A stretch of DNA of 64,000 bases from Triatoma infestans. Lineage: Eukaryota > Arthropoda > Insecta > Hemiptera > Reduviidae. The translations under genes were made by a program, and so were the position numbers. Of the stretch, positions 31,740-42,429 are shown piece after piece. Location: assembly GCA_011037195.1 (NCBI GenBank), contig JAAEAF010014367.1, positions 124,001 through 188,000 on the forward strand, given 5' to 3'. The notes beneath the pieces were generated by a model. It ran no database searches, was not told where the DNA came from, and saw only the letters and a list, made by a program, of their open reading frames with translations. Position 1 is the first letter of the stretch, and the number at the start of each line of letters is the position of its first letter.

Positions 31740-32721
31740 CGAGGCATAACAAACAAACACATGGACAAATCTTACCTGTCCAGTAAGTAAGTGTAATGAG
31801 GCTCTCACGGCCGGAGTGATTTTGTTTTCGACATGTTGGCTACACTGTCGTGTAGCCTGATTCCTCCCCTCCGCAACGAGACCGGTTTGAAGTCAGTACG
31901 TTGAGAACTGTCGACGCGACAATACGTTTCGTGAAAAATGTCAATCCAATCTCACGCCAAATGAATCGAATGGAGGCCGGGCAAGAGTTTTTGAGACGCT
32001 ACAAATTCCATGGAGATAAATTTCTCCGCTCCATCATTACTGGAGATGAAACTTGGGTTGCATACTACACACCTGAAACCAAAAGGCAGTCTCAACAGTG
32101 GCGTCACACCTCTTCACCCTCCGCCAAAAAGTTCAAAACCACAATTTCAGCCAAGAAAATCATGGTATCCGTGTTTTGGGACTGTCAAGGCATAATTTTA
32201 ATTGAATATATGCCTCATGGGGAAACCATCAACTCTGCAAGATACTGTGAGACCCTAAAAAAATTGCGGAGGGCGATTCAGAACAAAAGCAGAGGCATGC
32301 TGACAAAGGGAGTGTTGCTGCTGCACGACATTGCCAGACCACACACGGCCAATGCCACGAAGGAACTGCTTGCCTTGTTTGAATGGGATGTCCTGAACCA
32401 TCCCGCGCATTCCCCTGACATAGCACCTTCAGATTACTATTTCTTTACCTCCCTGAAGCTGCACATGGGTGGAAAAAGGTTTTCAACCGACGAGGAGGTG
32501 AAGGGGGAGGTGGACAAGTGGACGAAGGGGTTGGCGGGAAACTACTCGAGGAAGGCATCAAAAAATTAATATCCCGGTTCACCACCTGCATTGAGAGGAA
32601 TGGTGACTATGTCGAAAAATAGCTTACATATGTACTAATGTAACCAGGTAATTTTTTTGTTCAAATAAACACTTTTGTAACCTACAAAAATTCAGTACAC
32701 TTACTTACTGGACATGCCTCG
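31740..32721 (+). mobile_element. mariner (Tc1/mariner, DD34D) element, defective
   Basis: The right terminus is TACACTTACTTACTGGACATGCCTCG followed by TA (32722-32723); the left begins CGAGGCA after TA (31738-31739). The left terminal repeat is split: about 30 bp, including a second copy of AAATCTTACCTG from the flank, lie between CGAGGCA and TGTCCAGTAAGTAAGTGTA. It encodes an N-terminally truncated transposase. It is nested in the CR1/Jockey-like LINE. Confidence 0.88.
31901..32569 (+). pseudogene. mariner transposase, truncated
   Basis: This 222-residue frame covers the catalytic core of a transposase normally about 345 residues long. The three acidic residues are present: ITGDETWV (Asp49), LLHDIARPHTA (Asp143) and HSPDIAPSDYYFF (Asp178), with 34 residues between the last two, the DD34D spacing of mariner. 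In the second box the usual Asn of HDNARPH is Ile. The N-terminal helix-turn-helix DNA-binding region is mostly missing, replaced by about 130 bp without a clear frame. A frameshift near 32540 sends the C-terminus out of frame; the other frame continues EEGIKKLISRFTTCIERNG to a proper stop. It cannot encode a working enzyme but could be a cross-mobilised relic. Confidence 0.9.
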
Positions 32722-34760
32722 TAGAATATTTGTACAATTTTTCCCTTCAAAACTCCGTTGTTCCTTCTAAATGGAAAGTGGCGTTGGTACATCCTTTGCC
32801 AAAAGTCTCTAATCCTTAATCTGAATCCGACTTTAGGCCGATTTCATTACTGAATAATTTAGTTAAACCTTTAGAGAAAATTGTGCATACTCAAATAGCT
32901 TCTTATCTAGAAAACAATAACTTATTGGATTCCCTTCAGTCTGGCTTTAGATCAGGTCACAGTTCGCAGTCAGCTTTAATTAAAGTAACGCACGATCTAA
33001 AAAAAAGGCCATAGATCAGAGGAAATTAACCTTGATGGTGCAATTTGATTTTTCTAAAGTTTTTGACTATGTGAATCATAATTTGCTTCTCCAAAAATTG
33101 AAACTTCTGAATTTTTGAAATAGTGCAATTCGTTGGATTCAATTTTACCTTTCTTTCCGTACTCAAGCCGTAGTTTCTGCAGGTAAATCCTTATCCACCT
33201 TCCTCCCAGTTGTATCTGGTGTTCCTCAAGGATCCTCTTTGTCACCGCTTTTATTCTCCTTATTTGTTCTCAACCTCCCAAAAGTTTTAAAATATTGTCT
33301 TACCATATTTATGCAGATGATTTTCAAATTTATTTATGTTTTCCTCCTAATGATTTAGATCAGGCTATTTCTCATCTTAATTATGACATAGGTTCAGTTC
33401 ATTCATGGATTCTTCAAAACGGTTTATTCTTAAATACAGCAAGTCCACTTTTACTATTTTTGGTTCTGCCCGATATATAAATAGTCTCAAAACTATACCC
33501 ACAATTTTAATTGGCAATTCAAAAATTAGGTTTTCTAATAAATTAAAATATCTTGGTGTTACGGTTGATCAGACCTATGGCTGACCATGTTCATGACGTC
33601 TTTCGCAGGATCTTTAGAATACTTGCGCATTTAAAAAGAAGTCGTGATTTATTCCCATTATTAGTTCGACAGTCACTTGTTTTCTCTTTTATCTTTCCTC
33701 AATTCGACTATTGCAGTGCAGTTTACGATGGCATCTCGAAGGAACTTGATGTATGAATTATATCGCGCATGCATTAGATTTATTTATGATGTTCCCAATT
33801 GACCATCATATAACCCTGTTCTACAATAAATTATCCTGGCTAAAGCCATCCTTCCACAGACAATACCTCTTGTTAGTATTCACCTTTAAAGTCCTTTCTC
33901 GCAAGCAACCTTCATACCTATATTCCTTATTCCATTTCAAATCGCACACCAAATCTACCAGATCCTTCCAGTATGAATATATATACCTCCACATCGTACC
34001 TCCCTATTTCACAAATCCTATCTTGTTCAAGCAGCTTCCTCTGGAATTCGTTTCCGGTATCTATTAAAAAAAAGTAAAACTTTAATCTCTTTTAAATATT
34101 CCGTTTTCTCTTACCTCCTCCAAGTACAACAGTCTTCAACATTGCCATAAAAAACAGTTATTAAATATTTTATTTTAACAAATATTTTATTTTAAATATG
34201 TATTTTTATTCTATCTTAATGTATAAAAATATATTTTGAATTGTTTATTTCATTATTTAAAGGTTGAATTTATTTCGTTTATTTTAATTTTTTGGTATTT
34301 ATTTATATAAGTTCAATTTTTTTGAAGTATTTTTTATTTATTTATTTCTTTATTTTTTTTATATCTGCTAATTTGATACTTTTGCTTTGTATTATATTTA
34401 TTTATTTATATTGTATTTATTCTTAAGGGAGCTACTCCCAGAATAAAAAGTTTTTCTTCTTCTTCTTCTTCTTCTTCTCTGCTATGGATCCCTCTGTTTG
34501 GATCCGGGTATGATGAAGGAGAGAAAATGGTTTGGTTCAGATTAAAAAACTAGATATGGCTGAACACCGTATAATGAAAAAGTGACACTGACTGCCTGGA
34601 CTTTACACTAAAATAACAAAGAATGATAGAGAGGTAAAGAGTAGGGTAGATGACACGTTGTGAGTGCCGAATGAACTCTGCTATATATCCCGTATATCTC
34701 CCGTCGCTGTATTTAAGCAGTTTCTCCCACTCTAGTCCGAGAGAGTGGTCCTGTCATTTT

Positions 34761-34797
<37 letters not shown>

Positions 34798-35729
34798 TGG
34801 ATCCCTCTCTTTGGATCCTATTACATGTGCTTACACTTCTTTTATCAGATTTATCTCTAATTGAATTTGTTTTATCAGTTATTTAAAATATCGTTTGAAC
34901 AGTCATTTACTCTAATAAAGATGCACAAATTTAGGCATAGAATTTTGCAATTCTAAAATTGAATGAACGATTTTTGGGAGAGCGACGTCTGCATAAACAA
35001 TAGTTGGCCTCCATGTACATATATATATATATATATATTCACTTTCTCGTACTGGTGTAAGAATAAGCATTACAATCATTGCCATACTTTCAAAATTGAG
35101 TTTTTACCGAAAATATATGTTTTTAGATCTGTTGAATCAGAAAAAGTGGTTTTTCGATACTGTTTCTGTCTGGGACACAATATGGGTCAGCTTAGCTCAA
35201 AAATAGGTTAAATCACAGGAAGTTCAAACTTGATATTTCGATTAGGTTCCACAAGGAGAATTATATTGAATGGAATTTCTTTTCAGTTTTTAGTGATTTT
35301 GTCGAAAACGGTTACCACGATTTTCTGTTTTCCACCTACATACCTCGTATATAAAGAGCTACTTAACTGAAACATTTTTCCCGGGAGAAAAGTCATTAAA
35401 GGTGGGTTTCGGGGTGGTGGTGTAGGGTTATGATTTTCTCTAAATTGTTATTTTAATTTATTATACGATTGTATGATGTATATATATATATATATATTGT
35501 ATATTGTAACGTTTTACCCTCCGAACTAGCTACTGCAACTAGTAGCTAAGTGGGTTCGTTTGGATAAAACCCTCAAAATTTAAAAAGAAGCAACAATTTA
35601 TTGTTTAATACAATAAATTACAAATAAAGCACTTAATAATAATTAATACACAGTTTAAACCAACAAAATTTCTCTTAGTTCACTTTTTATTTACTATTCA
35701 CAAACGCGCACTCCGTTCGTAACAAGACT

Positions 35730-35761
35730 GATTTCACTCGAGCTGTTGTTCACTATTTATA
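35730..35761 (-). promoter_or_regulatory. LTR-B core promoter: TATA box and initiator
   Basis: TATAAATA occupies 35761-35754 on the minus strand. The arthropod initiator TCAGTC has its A at 35730, placing the TATA box at -31, the canonical distance. Confidence 0.75.
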
Positions 35762-35779
35762 TCAGTGGAGAATGGTCTG

Positions 35780-35802
35780 GAAGGTTCTAGAACATTCCAG
35801 AA
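35780..35802 (-). promoter_or_regulatory. Perfect five-unit heat-shock element
   Basis: The plus strand reads GAAggTTCtaGAAcaTTCcaGAA: five alternating nGAAn/nTTCn pentamers without a mismatch, the binding site for heat-shock factor trimers. It lies 18 bp upstream of the LTR's TATA box in the LTR's own orientation. Confidence 0.88.
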
Positions 35803-35897
35803 AGAGCTAGGGCGCCTCACTAGCGCTTCCTAGCGGCCACTAGGAGAACTTGAGGTACCTGCTTTCTCTCCTAGATGGCGCCAGTGGCTGCGTTACA

Positions 35898-35930
<33 letters not shown>

Positions 35931-36189
35931 AAGGTGCACAACATCTAAGGTCTTTCGCACTACATAATATTATTGGAAAGTAAATATGTTTTGTATGAAA
36001 ATTCCGCGTTTGATATAAATAAATATTATCCGAATGTGCGACTTTACTTTTCAGTTTTCTGCCATTTTCTCCATAAAAACACCGACGATTTTCATAAAAT
36101 TTTGTATCCTGCTTACACATATAGTTTCAGAGATATTTTCCATGATAGCGTCCTACTTCTTTTTGGGGTCATCCAACATATTTAGTTGA

Positions 36190-36810
36190 TACCAAATAAA
36201 TAGTTGGTAACAACTAAATTTGCTCTGTAGATGTCTTATGTTTTCACACTATGTTGTGATAAAAAATATCGTGATGATGGGCGAACGCCCGATACCAGTC
36301 GATGATTACAGAAAGAAGCAGGCTATCATGGAAAATATCTCTGATACTTTCCAGCTCTACGGAACCAACCACAACACTCATACAGTTACGTATCACTTTT
36401 GTAAATTAAATTACGTTTTTGAAGGAAATTTATTTTGATAATTATTTAATTTATTATTAAAATTAATTTAAGTAATTTAAGTTACACATTGCCAATTGTT
36501 GGATGTTTCCATTTTTAAAAGGAACAATGTGCCTTTTAAAGAGCGAAAAAACAACATGGTCATCCCACCAAGATATCAACACCCCCACCCTCCTCTTAAC
36601 CTAGTTAGGTCCTAATAAAAACACTTTTTAACACCAGTGTATCAGTATGTTACCACACTGTTTTGACAAAAAGCATCCTAATGATGGGCGAACGCCTGAA
36701 ACCAGTCGATGACCACAAAAAGAAGCTGGTTATCATGGAAAATATTTCTGAAACATTCCAGCTCTACAGAACCAACCACAACACTTGATACAGTTAACTA
36801 TCACTTTTGT
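36190..36810 (+). repeat. Two direct HF-A hammerhead arms
   Basis: Plus-strand arms at about 36190-36400 and 36490-36800 each carry the motif GATGATGGGCGAACGCC (36273-36289 and 36681-36697), followed by GTCGATGA, AGAAGC and CCAGCTCTACRGAACCAACC. Both motifs are slightly damaged: GATACC in place of GAAACC in the first, and CTAATGA plus an unpaired helix II base in the second. Unlike the foldbacks these lie head to tail. Confidence 0.7.
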
Positions 36811-37737
36811 AGGAAACTTTTTAAAAAAAATAAAATGAAAAACATTTAAAAATCCGTTTTTGGGTGAAAGGTAAGAAGATTAAGCTTTCTCTCAAAAGTC
36901 ATTTTATTAGTTTAGATCTTCCCATTCTAAAAAATTGAAAACTTTCTAAAACATCTATTAGGAATTATAAATTTCAATAAACTTTGTAAATTGTAGAAAA
37001 GAAAAGACCTGTTAGCTTTTCAGAACAGATATATTTATTTTCTATTTCTATTTTAATTTTAATTTATTGCTTTCTTAAAACACTGCTCTAGATAATGATA
37101 AGTATAATTAAAATAATAAATTAGAATATTTAAACAATAAAATTATAAAGTAATACAATTATAATTTTATTTTTATTTTTTTTAACCAATCAATAGCTTT
37201 TTGTAAAGTTTATTCGTAAAGAAAAAAAATTATTTCTTGTGTTTTGCATTTGAAAAAAGAAAAAGAAACGTTGTTTACATATTCGGAAACTTTAAGACGA
37301 AATTAGGGGTTTTCTCAGCAATAAAGTTTACATTTATTTATTTTTTTTTATTCAAGAGATAAACGTGATTTCACTTCTGTCAAAAAAAATAAATCAGTTA
37401 TTCTGTTTTAGATTGAATTACAAATGGAACCTCGTTATATTTCTGCCTCTATTTTTATTATAATATAGAATCTTGAAATTCAAATATGCCAAATTACCAT
37501 TTTTATTTATTAAAATATAAAAATCATAATACACATTATATTTATAAACTATAATATATACATATATAAAATTAAATAATAATAATTATAATACATTATA
37601 TTACATAATCGATGGAAATCAAGTTTTCAAACGTCCAGGAATTCTCCGAATATAGAGAAATATATTTGAATAGAATGATTACATTTTGAATAATCCAATT
37701 TCCCCAGCTGGTCTAGTAACTAAATTAAACCTAGACA
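36811..37737. other. AT-rich DNA, nothing recognised
   Basis: Very A+T-rich sequence without coding frames or recognised repeat ends. Confidence 0.4.
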
Positions 37738-37749
37738 GTAAAACAATAA

Positions 37750-38288
37750 TTGCCGAGATTGGTTCCGCAGAGCTGGAAAGCATCAGAGATATTTTCCATG
37801 ATAGCCGGCTTCTTTTTTGTGGTCATCGATCGGTTTCGGGCATTCGCCAATAATCAGGATGTTTTTGTCACAGAGCAAACACAGATAACATAGATTTGCA
37901 CGGAGAAAATTTAATTTATACACTGACTGGTCTTTAAATGTTTTTGTTTAGGGCCAGCTAAGTTAAAAGGGGGGGCAAGGGAATGGTACCTGTGTGGGGA
38001 AAAGAGGCACAAGTTTGAGTCTTTAAAGGGGACATATTGTACCCTTTACAACCCCACGTGTTAGATGTTTCCATTTTTAAAGGGTACAATATACCCAATT
38101 TAAAGACCGAAACATGTGTTTTTTTCCACTCAGGTACTATCTCCCCCCGCCCCCTCGTAACCTAGTTAGGCCCTAACAAAATCATTTAAAGACAGTCAAT
38201 GTATCAACTAAATTTGCTCTGTGCAAATCTATGTTATCACACTGTTTGACAAAAAGAAGCAGGTTATATCACGGAAAATATCTCTGAT
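37750..38288. mobile_element. HF-A foldback element, 539 bp
   Basis: A perfect 12-bp direct repeat GTAAAACAATAA flanks it (37738-37749 and 38289-38300). The left arm is an HF-A arm on the minus strand (TTGGTTCCGCAGAGCTGG, then CCGGCTTCTTTTTTGTGGTC and the motif at 37830-37858), the right arm its inverse (GCAAATCTATGTTATCACAC to ATATCTCTGAT). The centre near 38060 is palindromic (GGTACAATAT/ATATTGTACC). The right arm has a small deletion that removes its ribozyme motif. Confidence 0.8.
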
Positions 38289-38665
38289 GTAAAACAATAA
38301 ATACAACTCATTTGAGATTATTATTTATTTCACTAAATACACATTGATATTACTGCGTTAAAAAAAAAAAATTGCATTTCCGTGTAAATTGAGTTTCAGT
38401 CGCATATTGATGTTAAAAGTGTAGGGATAAGTGGTAGCTAATTCACTCTAAGTTGGTTGGCCTATATTGGCCAAGTGAAGTGCTCTCTTATATGGGCTGC
38501 CATTTACTTGTTTTTTTTTGTTTTTTTAAACAGGTACCCGTATTTTCTCTTAGGTTTCCCCAAATTCACATCGATTTATGTTCTAAATTAATTTAGTGAA
38601 ACTGTAAATTTCTATGCAAATGTGTAAATTTTAGAACTACAATTACACCTAAGTGTGATATGGCT

Positions 38666-39532
38666 TGTACAGGATTCCTTTGTATTGGAATCAGATGTCT
38701 TGGTATCGGAATCAGATGTCTTGGTATCGGGAGTTGAAGTGAGGAGTAAGTGTTATTAGTAGAGAGTTTTAGAGAATTGTTATTCAAAATACGTACTACT
38801 GATTTAAGAAAATAAACTATATTTTAACAAATAATTTAAAGTGTTTTGAAATAGATAAACTAAGATGCACAATTGTAAATGAATATAAGAATTATGAAAT
38901 GATTAATAAATATTAATGAAATAGTGTTTAAAACCTTGAATAGGGACGCGCTCGCGATGTGTGAAACTTAACTGCTTGATAACTCGAACTGACGTGAACT
39001 GCTCTCGTACTGGTTGTGAACTGATGTAATACTGATTTGTGACTGATGTGATACTGATCGTAACTGATTGAATACTCGTGTATAACTGCTCTGGCACTTA
39101 ACTCATGTGTAACTGATGTAATACTGATTTGTAACTGATCCCTTCCTCCAGTGGCGACGTTTATATTTGCATCACTCACACATTGGCTGATGTGTAAGTA
39201 CGTGCCACACTAAGACATCTCTCGTAGTATATTGAACTCCGTAGTTAACAAAGGCCGGAGTGGCAACGCTTGTAACAGATGGTGGCCAGGTGGCCTCTTG
39301 AGTGTACATTGACCCTTGTATGAAGGAAATACAGGCCAGGTATACATTGACCCTTGTATGAAAGGGTTTTGCCGGCGGCGGTTTTTTTGACTGTGTATTG
39401 ACCCCTGTTTGAAAGGGTTTTGCCGCGGTTTTTGACCTGCAGATAGCGGCTGGCTGGAACCACTAGTTATAATTTTTAGATTTATTTATTATTTAAAAAT
39501 TATATCTTCTTTCTTCTTGCCATCACATCACA
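38666..39532 (-). mobile_element. LTR-A copy 2 (solo LTR)
   Basis: It shares with 303-975 the block GGGACGCGCTCG, the promoter region ending CTCCAGTGG, and AACCACTAGTTATAA. TATAAA on the minus strand at 39165-39160 is followed by TCAGTT with A at 39136 (TATA at -29). The U3 part holds an extra ~60-bp imperfect tandem repeat (GACCCYTGTWTGAAAGGG, about 39300-39440). Terminal TG...CA is visible but a flanking duplication is not, so the ends are approximate. Confidence 0.65.
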
Positions 39533-40299
39533 CCTTTATGAATAGATTAGATTAGAACAGGCGCAGGGGGTGACTCCAACCCAGACACCGCACCAGTTTT
39601 TATGGCTTATTGTGCCAACCCCCCCTTTGTCCAATACAGGAAACCTGCCCTCTTCATGAGATCAAGTGATTTCCCCACTAATCTTCTTGCAATACGATCT
39701 CCATCGGTTTCAATATGCCAAAGATCTCAATCTGTACCTCAATCTGCCTATAGCTCCTTTATATGAAGTACGATGCGTAGTAAAAAAAAAAAAAAATCTG
39801 GTGTGAACAACACACCAAACTTTTTCTTAATTCTGTTAGTGTCTCATTTATATATGAAATGATAAATTTTCTATCAACTCAAATTTTATATATTTTTGTC
39901 TAAATATAAATACAGTGTGGTGGTGGTGGAGGGGATAATACCTACCTACCAATCTTGTCAGGTAGAGAAATGAAAGAAAGTGATTAGAACGGACACCAAT
40001 ATAATATAATGTACAAACTGTTACAGGATAACCAACGTCCATTAACAGGATATTGAATTTCACCTCACAACACAATCTATCACACAAAATAAATTGCGCT
40101 ATAAAACCATAACAAAGAGAAATAAAACGTAATATTGGTAAAAAAAAAAAAATTTAAAAGCACTATCACATAATTATAATCAACCAATATACTAGGCATT
40201 ATAGTAATCGGCTTCTAAAATTAATAAATACACTAATGAATTTCACTATGAATACAAACATCATACACACGACACTAATATAAATCAAAAAATTAACAA
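39533..40299. other. Non-coding DNA with a short D-repeat end
   Basis: A D-repeat end (A-run, TCTGGTGTGAACAACACACC) lies at 39781-39815. The segment 39550-39780 is GC-richer but unassigned. Other frames lack motifs. Confidence 0.4.
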
Positions 40300-41240
40300 T
40301 AAAAAAAAAAAAATCTGGTATGATACACTCACACAACTATCTCTTAATCCAGTTTTCAAAAAAATTGTAATCAATAAATTTTACAGTTAGTGTACCAAAT
40401 TTGAATGAAATTCGTAAGAATTCTTCGAAAATTGAAAAACATGTTAATAAGAAAGCGCACTTCCTGTTTACTAATTTTATTGGAAACTCGGAATTTTGAA
40501 CCATCTATTAATTTCTAATTAATTCTGTTTTGGATTGTAGAATTGTATAATCAACTATGATAGCACTTTAGAGAAAAACATAACCCTACTCCCCCCCACA
40601 AAAGCCCCCTTAAATGACTTTACGAGAAGAAATATTTTAAATAAAAGTTGTAGCTCTTTATATGTGTAGTTCATTTTACTAGTTTAAAGAAAATCGTTGG
40701 AGACGTTTTCGAGAAAATACCAGAAAACTGAAAAATAAATTTCAGTAAAAATTCAACTGTTTCGATGACAGAATTGTATAATAGTAAACTGAAATAGCAC
40801 TTTAGAGAAAAACCTAACACCACCTCTCCCCTAAAAGTGCTCTTAAATGAACTTACTCAGAGAAATGTTTTTAAATAAAAGTTGTAGATTTTTGTATGTG
40901 TAGTTGATATACCAAGTTTGTTTTGAGAGAATCGCAAAAAAAAAATGGAAAAAAAAAACAACATTCAGTAAAGTGATACTTCCGGCTGAGGAATTTTGAA
41001 AGATGACCTGCCGTCGGATCCCATGGTGATAACTAAACGCAATATCAAGTTTGAACTTTTTAAGATTTTTCGTTTTTGAATTACGCTGTTTACATACATA
41101 CACATACAGACCATTTTTCTAAAAACCAATTTTTTTAACTCAAGGAATCTCAAAACGGATATTTCCGGTGAAAACTCAATATTGAAAATTGGGCACGATT
41201 ACAATACTTCCTCTTACTAGGAATAAGAGAAAGTAACAAT
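40300..41240 (-). repeat. D repeat, nearly full minus-strand copy
   Basis: Starts with an A-run and TCTGGTATGATACACTCACAC (40315 on) and ends ACTAGGAATAAGAGAAAGTAAC (41216-41238). Between these it keeps CGGATCCCATGGTG and AACTCAAGGAATCTCAAAACGG. It is the clearest single D copy for defining both ends. Confidence 0.7.
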
Positions 41241-41269
41241 AAAAAAAAAAGTACAGTCCATACCTAAAA

Positions 41270-42429
41270 TTAGTTACATATCCAATCAAGTCTATAAAAA
41301 ATTCTCTCTACACTCCCTTAAAGTGCAGAAAAAGGAAAATCGAAGATGTGACAGATCTAGTTTATCTGGTTTCGTGCACATGGATTTTCTTCAAACCAAG
41401 ATTTTTCCTATCTGTTATTTAATGGGCTATTATATAACAAGGGCTAATATACCAATATTTTAACCAGAAACCCCTAAAGTCAATTGTCCCTTAACGCCCA
41501 CCCTTTCATAAGTGATAGTTCTATAAGCGAAGCTTAAAGAAAATAGTCTCACAATTATTTGTGAATGAAAATAAAAAACAAAAAATTCAGTATAGTTATA
41601 TTTTTGGTTGACAGATTTCACTGAAATTTTTGAGTAGGTCCAACAAAACAGAATAACAGAGCTATCTGAGGTTATTTTTCCTTTTTTGAAAAAATTTGTT
41701 CCTATACAACACATGCACACACACATACATACACACACACACACACAACCACACACACCACACCACACATTATATATCTCTAATTATATATATATATATA
41801 TATATAACATATATATAAGGACTATTTTCACGTATAATAATGCAACTATTATCTCCAATTGTTCATAAAGTTCACTTGGTTCAATTTACATTTCAAACTT
41901 CATTAAAAGCCTGGAAACTTTTGGTTAAAGTCTTGGCATATTTAAATCTATTTTACATTAATTAACGTCTGATTTTATGGTTAACTTTTCATACATGTAA
42001 TTAATATAAGGATTACAAAAGATGATTAAATGTTCACAATTAATAAACCTACCTAGTTAACTGAATTTCATCTTCAATGAAATTCGATAAGCCATTCATT
42101 CAAATCAAGTACCTAATATAATAATGATAATACATAACACCTATTCAAACTCCCAATTCAGAAATTCAAGATAATTAACTTTGACATAAAATTAAATCAG
42201 TTCATAAATTTATATTTTTTAAGTATTCAACAAACAAAAAAAAAAAGAAAAATTTTATAAATAATTAATCAGAATGTATTTTTTAATTATTTATTAATTA
42301 AATTTCTGGATAATAGTACAAAAAATTTAATGTGAATCACATATTATTATGTCTGTCACTTATGGTAATTAATTAGAATTTAATGGACAATAATTTCCTT
42401 AAATATCTCTTAATGATAGTTTAGATGGT
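41270..42429 (-). repeat. D-repeat relic with (CA)n and (TA)n, then AT-rich DNA
   Basis: Bases about 41340-41700 resemble D-repeat body in minus orientation; a (CA)n microsatellite (about 41706-41762) and a (TA)n run (41785-41806) follow. From 41880 to 42429 nothing was recognised. Confidence 0.45.

Larger units (their letters stand above)
31627..34477 (+). pseudogene. CR1/Jockey-like LINE, 5'-truncated and decayed
   Basis: Plus-strand pieces in order: VPSKWKVALVHPLPK, FRPISLLNNLVKPLEKIVH, LLDSLQSGFRSGHSSQSAL (RT motifs 1-2a), MVQFDFSKVFDYVNH (motif A), VVSGVPQGSSLSPLLFSLF (motif B), YADDFQIYLCF (motif C, 33307-33340), LKYLGVTVDQ, then a C-terminal RQYLLLVFTFKVLSRKQP region (to about 34060). 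The 3' end has a GGGAGCTACTCCC hairpin, AATAAA and a (TTC)n tail to 34477. Stops and frameshifts are frequent. A mariner splits the fingers region; rejoining its flanks across one TA restores the LINE order, so the mariner came second. Confidence 0.85.
31355..34818 (+). repeat. R330 tandem pair, first unit split by 2.85 kb
   Basis: Unit 1 runs 31355-31626 and resumes at 34478-34502; unit 2 is 34503-34818. Both open TGATGAAGGAGAGAAAATGG and share GCTGTATTTAAGCAGTTTC and CTAGTCCGAGAGAGTGGTCC, so they duplicated in tandem recently. The insertion sits in the CT microsatellite of unit 1, with CTCTG on both sides. Confidence 0.8.
35505..35897 (-). mobile_element. Solo LTR with heat-shock promoter (family LTR-B)
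   Basis: On the minus strand the 393-bp segment begins TGTAACGCAGCC and ends AAACGTTACA, with a short TGTAACG/CGTTACA inverted terminus. A 4-bp ATAT direct repeat flanks it (35501-35504 and 35898-35901), though in an AT-repeat context. The promoter order is heat-shock element, TATAAATA, TCAGTC initiator; an AATAAA signal (on minus, ACAATAAATTG near 35595) lies in the R-U5 half. No internal region adjoins. It inserted in a D repeat. Confidence 0.8.
34940..36140 (+). repeat. D repeat, plus-strand copy, split by a solo LTR
   Basis: From TTCACTTTCTCGTACTGG (35038) through GAGTTTTTACCGAAAATATA and AAAAGTGGTTTTTCGATAC to 35500, then from 35902 to about 36140 (CAGTTTTCTGCCATTTTCTCC). The interruption is the LTR with a heat-shock element. 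Confidence 0.6.

Noticed and set aside
34503..34818. R330 units as classical solo LTRs
   Set aside because: Some ends read TG...TTACA, but flanking 4-6-bp duplications were not found at most copies, and inverted dimers fuse at one end, which LTRs do not do.
40300..41240. D repeat as a canonical Helitron
   Set aside because: One end begins TCTGG after an A-run and has a stem, but the other end lacks the expected hairpin plus CTRR terminus; left unclassified.
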